This document shows positions 57,425 through 64,000 of a DNA stretch of 64,000 bases, piece after piece. The position numbers were made by a program, and so were the translations under genes. Origin of the DNA: GCA-003244245 sp963712995. Lineage in GTDB: Bacteria; Actinomycetota; Actinomycetes; Mycobacteriales; Pseudonocardiaceae. The stretch spans positions 1 to 64,000 of the forward strand of contig CAVQKH010000001.1 in the NCBI GenBank assembly GCA_963712995.1, in the 5' to 3' direction. How positions within the stretch are numbered: position 1 is the first letter of the stretch; the number at the start of each line of letters is the position of its first letter. Under the pieces are notes generated by a model. It saw only the letters and a program-made list of their open reading frames with translations, was not told the DNA's origin and ran no database searches.

Positions 57425-58947
57425 GACACGCACAGGACATCCTGCGCTCGGTCGGGCTCGACCTGGCTGGTCGCTCCGGAAGCGGCCTGAGCGCCCGCAG
57501 CCCCATCGACGGCGCGGTGATCGGCCGGTTGACGCCCACCTCCCGGCGGGAGATCGACGCCACCCTCGACCGGGCAGCCGACACGTTCATCCGGTGGCGC
57601 TCGGTGCCGGCTCCCCAGCGGGGCGAGCTGGTCCGCCTGTTCGGCGAGCAACTGCGGGCCCAGCAGGACGCCCTGGCCGCGGTGGTCACGCTGGAGAGCG
57701 GCAAGATCCTGGCCGAGGCGCGTGGCGAGGTGCAGGAGATGATCGACGTCTGCGACTTCGCGGTCGGCCTGTCCCGCCAGCTCTATGGCAGGACCATCGC
57801 CTCGGAACGGCCGGGGCACCGCATGATGGAGAGCTGGCACCCGCTCGGTGTGGTGGGCGTCATCTCGGCCTTCAACTTCCCGGTGGCCGTGTGGTGCTGG
57901 AACACCGCGGTGGCCCTGGTCTGCGGCGATCCGGTGGTGTGGAAGCCATCGGAGAAGGCACCGCTCTCGGCGCTGGCCTGCCAGTCAATTTTCGAACGGG
58001 CCCTGCGCGCTTACCAGGCGAAGCGAGGCGAGGACTGGAGCGGGTTGTCCGCTGTCCTGCTCGGCGGGCGGGACACCGGCCGGGCATTGGTCGAAGACCG
58101 CCGGGTGGCGCTGGTCTCGGCGACCGGGTCGGTGCCCATGGGCCGGGAGGTCGGGCCCGTGGTGGCCGAGCGGTTCGGGCGGGTGCTGCTCGAACTGGGC
58201 GGCAACAACGCCATGATCGTCGCCCCGTCAGCCGACCTCGACCTCGCCACCCGAGCCATCCTGTTCGCCGCAGTCGGCACCGCAGGCCAGCGCTGCACCA
58301 CACTGCGCAGGTTGATCGTGCACTCCTCGATCGCCGACGAGCTGGTGTCCACCCTGCAAAAACTTTACGACACCCTGCCCATCGGCGACCCGTTCGATCC
58401 GGCCACTCTGGTCGGCCCGCTGATCGACGCGGCGGCGTTGGACCGGATGGACCAGGCCCTGGCAGCCGCCAGGGCCTGCGGCGGCATCGTGCACGGCGGG
58501 GGGCGGGTGCTCGCCGAGAAATACCCGCAGGCCTGCTACGCCCGACCCGCCCTGGTGGAGATGCCGACCCAGACCGAGATCGTCCGGCGGGAGACCTTCG
58601 CGCCGATCCTCTACGTGCTGCGGTACGACGATGTCACCAAGGCCATCGCCATGCACAACGACGTCCCCCAGGGGTTGTCGTCGAGCATCTTCACCAACGA
58701 CCTGCGGGAAGCCGAGCAGTTCCTGGCTGCCACCGGGTCGGACTGCGGCATCGCCAACGTGAACATCGGGCCCTCCGGCGCCGAGGTCGGTGGCGCCTTC
58801 GGCGGTGAGAAGGACACCGGCGGCGGCCGGGAGTCAGGGTCGGACTCCTGGCGTTCCTACATGCGCCGATCAACCGCGACGATCAACTTCTCGACCGAGC
58901 TGCCGCTGGCCCAAGGCATCGAGTTCGCACGCCGGGACCTGCCATGA
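57421..58947 (+). CDS. ALDH7-type aldehyde dehydrogenase (P6C / 2-aminoadipate semialdehyde)
   Basis: 508 aa. Aldehyde dehydrogenase motifs: VVGVISAFNFPVAVWCWNTA, SATGSVPMGREVG, FGRVLLELGGNNAMIV and the catalytic Cys in VGTAGQRCTTLRRL. The ending GGEKDTGGGRESGSDSWRSY is typical of the ALDH7 (AmaB/PCD) group. It converts the semialdehyde to 2-aminoadipate. Coupled by ATGA to both neighbours. Confidence 0.9.
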   Translation: MRHAQDILRSVGLDLAGRSGSGLSARSPIDGAVIGRLTPTSRREIDATLDRAADTFIRWRSVPAPQRGELVRLFGEQLRAQQDALAAVVTLESGKILAEARGEVQEMIDVCDFAVGLSRQLYGRTIASERPGHRMMESWHPLGVVGVISAFNFPVAVWCWNTAVALVCGDPVVWKPSEKAPLSALACQSIFERALRAYQAKRGEDWSGLSAVLLGGRDTGRALVEDRRVALVSATGSVPMGREVGPVVAERFGRVLLELGGNNAMIVAPSADLDLATRAILFAAVGTAGQRCTTLRRLIVHSSIADELVSTLQKLYDTLPIGDPFDPATLVGPLIDAAALDRMDQALAAARACGGIVHGGGRVLAEKYPQACYARPALVEMPTQTEIVRRETFAPILYVLRYDDVTKAIAMHNDVPQGLSSSIFTNDLREAEQFLAATGSDCGIANVNIGPSGAEVGGAFGGEKDTGGGRESGSDSWRSYMRRSTATINFSTELPLAQGIEFARRDLP

Positions 58948-59945
58948 ACGAACTTCTCACCAGGCTGATCGGCGGGCGCCGGTGCGAAACGCTGCTGACC
59001 CAGGTGGCCGTCCCGCCGATGCCGGCCGGTGACGAGCCGGCTCCCAGCCGCGCCGCGGTGGCCATGGCGCTGGGCTTGGTGCTGTTCGAGGACCTGCTGG
59101 CCCGCGTGCCCAGCGGGGCGCGCTACGTGGCCGGCCAGCGGGGACGTCAGATCGTGTTCGACCACGGTGCCGTCCGGACGGTCGACTGGCCCGAGACCGG
59201 GCAACTACCCTGCGGCGCCCAGCTGTTCCGCCGGCTGCTGGTCCCGCTCGGTTACGACGAAGTCGGCCTCTACCCGCTGGAACGCATCCACATGAGCGGG
59301 CTGGTGTTCACCCACGCCGAGCTCCCCGAGCAGCTGCCGCAGTACTTCGTGTCCGAACTGCACGCCGAACAGCTCGACCCGCTGGCCCAGCACGCCGTGA
59401 CCCGAACCGTCGGCGACTCGGTGGATCCCCTTGACGACCAGGCGCTGACCCTGCTCGACGAGCTGGCCGAGCGGGGTCGGCTGCCGCTGGAGGATGCGGC
59501 GCGCCTGGTCCCGATGCTGGCGTCGTGCTTCGGGCGCCACCATCGCGACCCGTGGCTCGACGACTACGACATCCTGCTCCGGCACTCAGCGGAGATGGCC
59601 TGGATCGCGACCGAGGGCAACGCCTTCAACCACGCCACCGACCGGGTTCCCGACGTCGAGTCACTGGCCGAGGCGCTGCGCCCCGACTGGCCCGTGAAAG
59701 ACACCGTCGAACGCTCCCGCAACGGTCGGGTCCGCCAGACCGCCCTGCACGCCGACCCGGTCCTACGCCAGTTCCGAACCACCAAAGGGCCCACCGCGAC
59801 CCGCGAGGTCCCCGGCTCATTCTTCGAATTCATCACCCGCGACCCCCTGCCCGACGGCGCCCTGGACCTCACCTTCGACGCCGGCAACGCCCAAGGCATC
59901 TTCCGCATGACCGGCGCGCGTCGTGACTCCACCGATCTCGATTGA
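58944..59945 (+). CDS. DUF1338 2-oxoadipate dioxygenase/decarboxylase (HglS-like)
   Basis: 333 aa of the DUF1338 family, marked by GNAFNHATDRVPDVESL with the metal His and the RQTALHADPV and FFEFITRDPLPDG blocks. HglS-type enzymes use Fe(II) and O2 to turn 2-oxoadipate into D-2-hydroxyglutarate, the next step after transamination of 2-aminoadipate. The aminotransferase itself is not in the operon. Confidence 0.9.
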   Translation: MNELLTRLIGGRRCETLLTQVAVPPMPAGDEPAPSRAAVAMALGLVLFEDLLARVPSGARYVAGQRGRQIVFDHGAVRTVDWPETGQLPCGAQLFRRLLVPLGYDEVGLYPLERIHMSGLVFTHAELPEQLPQYFVSELHAEQLDPLAQHAVTRTVGDSVDPLDDQALTLLDELAERGRLPLEDAARLVPMLASCFGRHHRDPWLDDYDILLRHSAEMAWIATEGNAFNHATDRVPDVESLAEALRPDWPVKDTVERSRNGRVRQTALHADPVLRQFRTTKGPTATREVPGSFFEFITRDPLPDGALDLTFDAGNAQGIFRMTGARRDSTDLD

Positions 59946-59948
59946 AGA

Positions 59949-59984
59949 CCCGCCTGGCGGCGGAGATTCGCAACGCCAGGCGGG
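59949..59984 (+). terminator. Hairpin terminator after the lysine operon
   Basis: CCCGCCTGGCG pairs without mismatch with CGCCAGGCGGG across a 14-nt loop, 4 bp past the last stop. No T-run follows, as usual in actinobacteria. Confidence 0.75.
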
Positions 59985-60099
59985 CCGGGGAGGGACTTCT
60001 TCGGTCCGCGGAAGGCAACAAGCGGCTCGGCGACGTCCCACTAGCGGCGCACCCTCTCAGCCACCGGGACTTTCCGCAAGACCTACCCGCTGTGCCGGG

Positions 60100-60840
60100 C
60101 TAGGTGGAGATCTCGGCCCACACGGTGTTGCCGTCAGGCTGGACGTCGACACCCCATGCTGTGGTGAGGCTCTCCACGAGTTCCAGGCCTCGGCCACGCA
60201 CCTGGCCGAGCGGGTCGGTCGAGCGCTGCACCGGCCCGGGGAACCCGACCGGTGAGGAGTCCCGCACCGCCACCCGCAGTCCGCGTGGACCCCACTCCAG
60301 CGTCAGCCCGACGTCCGTGCAGGCGTGTTCCACCGCGTTGGACACCAGCTCACTGACCACGAACTCAGCAGTATCCGCCAGCCGCTCGTCGACCTGCCAC
60401 TTCGGACACATCTCGCGAAGCAGTCGGCGGGCCGACGCCGGGGCCCCCGCGTCGCCGGGCAGCTCGACCCGCACCCGTACCAGCATGGGACGGGAGTCGA
60501 TCGCGGCCTCGGCCTCCAGCCGCAGGTGATACACCGGTACCAGGGCCGACACCCGGCGCGCCGTCAGCGCCTGGGTCATCGCCGGGTCGGGCCGGCACAG
60601 CGCGAGCTTCGCCGACGGCCAGCCGCCGCACTGAGTCATCACCGCTGGGAAAACCGCCACCGAGGACTCCCGACCCACCCGGAGCCCATCGAGGTCGACC
60701 ACGACCCGGCTGTGCTCAGTCAGCTCCTTGGCCAGTACCTCGCGCAGTTCTGTCGCGGTACGCACCGTGAGCAACCCTCGGGGATGGACGACGACCACCT
60801 GCCCATGCCGATGAACGGCGATATCGAGTCCAGAATCCAT
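60100..60840 (-). CDS. STAS plus HATPase_c (anti-sigma-type) fusion protein
   Basis: 246 aa. An N-terminal STAS-like domain (AVHRHGQVVVVHPRGLLTVR, SRVVVDLDGLRVGRESSVAV) precedes a GHKL ATPase with the N box FVVSELVSNAVEHACTD and glycine box GRGLELVESL. It may act as a kinase/anti-sigma protein that also senses its own STAS partner; a divergent STAS gene starts at 61063. The SpoIIAA-type Ser after the second Asp is not obvious. Confidence 0.85.
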   Translation of the reverse strand: MDSGLDIAVHRHGQVVVVHPRGLLTVRTATELREVLAKELTEHSRVVVDLDGLRVGRESSVAVFPAVMTQCGGWPSAKLALCRPDPAMTQALTARRVSALVPVYHLRLEAEAAIDSRPMLVRVRVELPGDAGAPASARRLLREMCPKWQVDERLADTAEFVVSELVSNAVEHACTDVGLTLEWGPRGLRVAVRDSSPVGFPGPVQRSTDPLGQVRGRGLELVESLTTAWGVDVQPDGNTVWAEIST

Positions 60841-60881
60841 CGATCCACTCCACCGCCCTGCCTACGGAGCGTGCTCAGTCT

Positions 60882-60902
60882 TGTGCGTAAAGTTTACACA
60901 CG
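60882..60902. promoter_or_regulatory. Inverted repeat in the divergent STAS promoter region
   Basis: TGTGCGTAAA and TTTACACACG flank a central G (8 of 10 pairs), in the 222-bp space between the divergent STAS genes. It lies 42 bp from the start of the minus-strand gene and may be an operator. Confidence 0.4.
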
Positions 60903-61062
60903 CGCGAGGACCAACTGCTAGAAAAATGGGCGCCATTGGCCATCTCCGGACAAAAACGGCGTTTCCGGGTGGTCAGGCCTGCCTGACGCTCTGTTGACGC
61001 CCATTGCTGAGCGTGTACGGTCGAAACTCGTCTGTGACGTTCTCGGGGGAGGAGTTCGACAA

Positions 61063-61551
61063 GTGACATCTGTTGTGCTGCAGGATCAGCCAGTCACTCA
61101 TGACCAGCTCGACACCATCACCACCGCACCACCGCTCAGTGGTCCCATGATGATCGCAACGGTGAGCTGTCCGCAAGCCGACACGGCGGTGTGCCGGGTT
61201 ACCGGAAGTGTTGACTTGGTCACAGCACCGCTAATCGCCAGCAGGCTGATGGAACAGGTCCATGCCGGCCGACCGCATCTCGTCATCGACCTGTCCGCTG
61301 TGACGCTCCTCGACTCGAGCTGCCTGCACTCCGTCCTCGACGCTCTCGACTCCTACGACATCGACGGTCATCTCGCTCTCATCATCGATTCGCGTTCGGA
61401 AACCATCACCCGACCCGAAATCGGTATGTTGAGCGAGATAGTCGACATTCATCACGATCTGGCCAGCGCGCTGCGGGTCTGCGCGCGCGCTTCGATCTCC
61501 AGCGGCGGACGCCACCGGGCCAAGGCCTCGAGGGTGGTGGCCATCCGGTAG
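61063..61551 (+). CDS. STAS-domain anti-sigma factor antagonist
   Basis: 162 aa. Family core: CRVTGSVDLVTAPLIASRLM and HLVIDLSAVTLLDSSCLHSV, where DSS holds the serine normally phosphorylated by an anti-sigma kinase. GTG 61063 follows GGGGGAGGAG; ATG 60994 is in frame but unsupported. Likely partner of the STAS-HATPase protein. Confidence 0.88.
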   Translation: MTSVVLQDQPVTHDQLDTITTAPPLSGPMMIATVSCPQADTAVCRVTGSVDLVTAPLIASRLMEQVHAGRPHLVIDLSAVTLLDSSCLHSVLDALDSYDIDGHLALIIDSRSETITRPEIGMLSEIVDIHHDLASALRVCARASISSGGRHRAKASRVVAIR

Positions 61552-61590
61552 GCCACACCAGGGCGAGGCGGTAGGCACCCAGCGCTGTCC

Positions 61591-61617
61591 CAGGCGGCGT
61601 CACCCGGCTGCCGCCTG
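61591..61617 (+). terminator. Hairpin after the STAS gene
   Basis: CAGGCGGC pairs with GCCGCCTG across an 11-nt loop, 40 bp after the stop. Confidence 0.55.
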
Positions 61618-61718
61618 CCTCATCATGGGATTCCGCCATCTAGCGGCTGCCGAGCCCCGGATGAATCGCTACGGTCACTGCTCGGCACACTCGGAACAGC
61701 CGAGTGAAGGGGGCTGAT

Positions 61719-62591
61719 GTGGTCACACACGGAACGAAGACCGACTGGCAACAGGGCCAGGACGCGCTTCGTGAGGAAGTCACCAGGGTCACGACACTGC
61801 TGCGATCCATCGAGGATCCGGGAGCTCCCGCGGTGGGGACCTGGAATCTGGGAGAGGTCGCCATGCACCTCTCCCAGGCCTGGCTGGGCTTGCCGGGCGT
61901 AGCAAGACGGGATCTCTCCGAAGTCCACGAGGTGCTGCCCGAGACCGCAGGCGCGGCAGGCGACTCGATGATGCAGAACATCTGGGAGCTGGGCGACCTG
62001 ATGATCCGCGCGGTGAAGAACGACCCCGAACGTGATCTGGGCGTGCTCGCCGACCGCATCGAGGCTCGGGCTCAGCGGTACTTCAGCGACTGCGCCGCGA
62101 CCGACCCCGCCGAGCCAATCCCCTGGATAGTCGAGGGCGTCACCCTGCCGCGCTCGACCCTGACCTACCACCTGCTCAACGAGACGCTGATCCACGGCTA
62201 CGACATCGCCCATGCCGCCGGGCACAAATGGCCGATCGAGCCCTCCCACGCCTCGATGGCCCTGGGACAGTTCGTCTTCCGGGTCTTCCAAACGGCTCCT
62301 CCCCGGACGTTCACCGTCGACTCGAAGGTGGCGGGCCTGCGGGCCACCTACGACGTCCAGCTCCGGGGGGCTGGCAGCTTCTATTTCGTCTTCAACGACG
62401 GGGAGTTGACCATCGAGGAGCCCTCCTCCCGCCCGGTTGACTGTCACATCTCGGCTGACCCGGTGGCGATGCTCATGGTGGTCTTCGCGCGGCAGAGTCA
62501 GTGGTCGGCGATCGCCACCGGCAAGCTGATGGCCTGGGGCCGGAAACCGTGGCTAGGATTACAGCTCAGGAGCCTGCTGCGTAACCCGTGA
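61719..62591 (+). CDS. Maleylpyruvate isomerase-family (DinB-like) protein with SCP2-like domain
   Basis: 290 aa. The DinB/MDMPI four-helix part has GTWNLGEVAMHLSQAWLG and the metal-type His in NETLIHGYDIAHAAGHKW. The C-terminal ~90 residues are SCP2-like (FYFVFNDGELTIEEPSSRPV). Members are mycothiol-linked isomerases or unknown thiol-transfer enzymes. GTG 61719 follows a GAAGGGGG site; GTG 61704 is in frame. Confidence 0.85.
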   Translation: MVTHGTKTDWQQGQDALREEVTRVTTLLRSIEDPGAPAVGTWNLGEVAMHLSQAWLGLPGVARRDLSEVHEVLPETAGAAGDSMMQNIWELGDLMIRAVKNDPERDLGVLADRIEARAQRYFSDCAATDPAEPIPWIVEGVTLPRSTLTYHLLNETLIHGYDIAHAAGHKWPIEPSHASMALGQFVFRVFQTAPPRTFTVDSKVAGLRATYDVQLRGAGSFYFVFNDGELTIEEPSSRPVDCHISADPVAMLMVVFARQSQWSAIATGKLMAWGRKPWLGLQLRSLLRNP

Positions 62592-62633
62592 CCTGCTGAC
62601 CGTCGATGCCCAGGAGTTCGAGCGCGAACTCAC

Positions 62634-62661
62634 GATGGTTGGACGTAGATGGTTGGACGTA
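62634..62661. repeat. Two 14-bp tandem repeats, intergenic
   Basis: GATGGTTGGACGTA occurs twice head to tail without mismatch, 84 bp upstream of the secreted-protein gene. Confidence 0.9.
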
Positions 62662-62744
62662 ACTGGGGAGCGCCATTGTAACGTTCAGTCACCTTGCGAC
62701 GATAAAGCGATCAGTTATCACGCTATCGTGCGCAGGGGGCAAAA

Positions 62745-63465
62745 ATGCGGCGAAGAGTGCGCAGTTGGTCGCTCTTCTGCTTGCTCACGGTACTGATATT
62801 CGGGCTCGGACCCGTCGCCACTGCCGCGCCGTCGGAGAACTACGGCGAATACTCCCTGATGAAAAAACGTCATGCCGGACAGTTCTACTCCGGGGGGAGC
62901 CCCGCGGGGCAGTGGTCGTGGACGCCGCTGGGTGATGAATCCGAGGTGTTGTGGGGCGATCCCTCGAAGTGGCCACCAGACAGCGCGGAGCATTTCATTC
63001 ATGCCGGGAAATGGGTCCTGCTCGACGGTTGGCGCAGCTTCGGCACATACTACGTCCAGCGGGTGGACCGGGAGCTGATCGGCGACGGATCGTGCCAGCA
63101 CATGGTGCCACTGCCCGCCGACGGCGGCCGCCAGCACTACGTGCAGTGGAGGATTCCACCGCAGGCCTACTGCCTCCAGGCGTGGGGCACGATCACCGAA
63201 GAAGTCCAGCGGCAAGACGATGGACTTCTTCCATTCCCAGGTGTGGTCCCCGCCGAGCCCATGCCAGAACAGCTACCTGGGGTCACGAACATGCATTCGC
63301 CAGCGGGAGACATGGTCGGACAACAACGACGCACCGGATAGCCCGATCACCCGCAAACTGGAGCGCAGCGTCTACCTCGCCCGCGGTATCGGGATGGGTT
63401 TCGTCATCGATCAGACCTACCCGCATCCATGGCACGCCGAACTGCACTCCTCCTGGATCTGGTGA
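62745..63465 (+). pseudogene. Secreted protein of unknown function, frameshifted
   Basis: A Sec signal peptide (SLFCLLTVLIFGLGPVATAA) leads a mature domain (AGQWSWTPLGDESEVLWGD, GTYYVQRVDRELIGDG, IPPQAYCLQAWGTIT). Near 63215 the coherent reading moves one frame to MDFFHSQVWSPP and on through RKLERSVYLARGIGMGFVID to TGA 63463-63465. The first frame runs on to 63341 with unstructured content. One extra base explains it; total would be ~240 aa. Aromatic and Cys content suggest a small secreted enzyme inhibitor or cell-wall protein, but no family is recognised. Confidence 0.6.
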
Positions 63466-63471
63466 TTCCCG

Positions 63472-63516
63472 CTCAGCTGTCTTGGACTCAGCTGTCTTGG
63501 ACTCAGCTACCTTGGG
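63472..63516. repeat. Three 15-bp tandem repeats between convergent genes
   Basis: CTCAGCTGTCTTGGA twice and CTCAGCTACCTTGGG once, head to tail, covering the stop of the minus-strand gene that ends at 63503. Confidence 0.95.
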
Positions 63517-64000
63517 CGGGCGGCAGTGGCCCGACATGACCACCCTGCAGCCCAGGGTCGGCGCTCCGCCGGGTACGTGCCCGCCCGTAACGTTCATGGG
63601 CGGCCTGCTTGCTGACTCCCAGCGATTGACCGATGTCGGTCCAGGGTGCACCGCGCGTCCGGGCCAGCCGCACCAACCGGGCCCGCCACCGGTCCACCAC
63701 CCGCGCCAGCCCCTCCACGGCGGTCAAGGCCTCCAGTACCGGTTCGATGTGGCGTCGTTCGACATTCACCGTGGAGAGCCGTTGCGTGTCGACGGCGATA
63801 TCCGGTGGGAGATACCGGCCGAAACGTTCAGCCGCGTGCAGCGCCTCATAGGTCTGCCAGGGCAACGGCGTCGACCCGCCGGCCGAGGTGGGCCGGATGC
63901 GCGGCGACGGGGGAACCGCTTCGCCGGTATCCCTCGGTGACTCATCAGCGATCGGGAGCTTCAGGTGCACCCGGGTGGTGGTGCCCTGCGGGCAGGAGTG
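63503..64000 (-). CDS. Helix-turn-helix protein, N-terminus beyond the window
   Basis: At least 165 aa, cut at the right edge. The frame has no stop up to 64000 and reads HSCPQGTTTRVHLKLPIADE there, so the GTG at 63970 is probably internal. The C-terminal helix-turn-helix is WTDIGQSLGVSKQAAHERYG, preceded by a long helix (VVDRWRARLVRLARTRGAP). The upstream Cys suggests further ligands outside the window. Probably a small DNA-binding regulator. Confidence 0.7.
   Translation of the reverse strand, partial: HSCPQGTTTRVHLKLPIADESPRDTGEAVPPSPRIRPTSAGGSTPLPWQTYEALHAAERFGRYLPPDIAVDTQRLSTVNVERRHIEPVLEALTAVEGLARVVDRWRARLVRLARTRGAPWTDIGQSLGVSKQAAHERYGRARTRRSADPGLQGGHVGPLPPAQGS

Noticed and set aside
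57594..58808. 404-aa frame overlapping the aldehyde dehydrogenase gene
   Set aside because: It is a same-strand shadow, rich in Arg/Gly/Ala, while the other frame has the full ALDH motif set.
1..64000. tRNA, rRNA, CRISPR arrays and transposases
   Set aside because: I looked for T-arm like GGTTCGAA patterns, regularly spaced repeats with unique spacers, and DDE/HUH motifs and saw none. The tandem repeats found have no spacers.

Overview
The window is high-GC actinobacterial DNA. Several genes probably have leaderless starts, with a TANNNT -10 hexamer 6-7 nt before GTG or ATG. Other actinobacterial signs are a DUF222/HNH protein, DmdR/IdeR-type iron boxes, a SARP regulator with a TTA codon, and XRE-TPR regulators beside clusters of tiny overlapping genes. 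Together these suggest a filamentous actinomycete, possibly Pseudonocardiales; the family is an inference. There are no rRNA, tRNA, CRISPR or transposase genes.

Layout. 0-9 kb: XRE regulator, CopC-like copper protein (frameshifted), TM0106-type nuclease, UDP-glucose dehydrogenase, and an old tandem duplication of a PadR regulator plus membrane protein. The second membrane-protein copy is wrecked and a 76-bp copy of the ugd 3' end sits beside it. An XRE gene remnant abuts a DUF222/HNH gene. 9-26.4 kb: a type II polyketide cluster with O-methyltransferases, a flavin-dependent halogenase, ACP, cupin and TcmI-type cyclases, a full acetyl-CoA carboxylase (AccC, AccB, fused AccDA), two ABM monooxygenases, an SDR, an aromatase/cyclase, chain-length factor, MarR, SARP, KS-alpha and an amidohydrolase. 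KS-alpha and the chain-length factor, normally adjacent and translationally coupled, lie about 3 kb apart with two regulators between them. The enzyme set suggests a halogenated multi-ring aromatic polyketide.

26.6-35.4 kb: iron-storage genes bfd and bfr with iron boxes, DUF2203, an AlgX-like protein, a 1041-aa methyltransferase/double glycosyltransferase, an acyltransferase and MsrA. 35.5-47.5 kb is accessory: an unrecognised gene pair with a degenerate ImmA/IrrE-like domain, a phosphotransferase, an XRE-TPR regulator with tiny genes, relics of a VapBC-like locus, a frameshifted SIR2-STAND-TPR gene with a small membrane protein, and a frameshifted Phd-like gene. 47.6-50.3 kb: a lasso peptide cluster (B2, B1, cyclase, precursor) whose precursor lacks one base.

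50.3-55.7 kb: an apparently intact three-gene unit on the minus strand (membrane protein, SIR2 protein, nSTAND-WD40 ATPase) that looks like an NAD-depleting anti-phage system. It shares its logic with the decayed SIR2-STAND locus at 42-46 kb, and the lasso precursor starts 40 bp downstream of it. 55.7-59.9 kb: an Lrp regulator divergent from a lysine catabolic operon (dehydrogenase, P6C dehydrogenase, 2-oxoadipate dioxygenase/decarboxylase). 60-64 kb: STAS regulators, a maleylpyruvate isomerase-type protein, a frameshifted secreted protein and a DNA-binding protein cut by the window edge.

Two patterns cut across the window. Short perfect or near-perfect tandem duplications (14-16 bp, 2-5 copies) recur at gene starts and ends. 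One-base frameshifts recur mainly in accessory genes; they may be real decay or sequence error.
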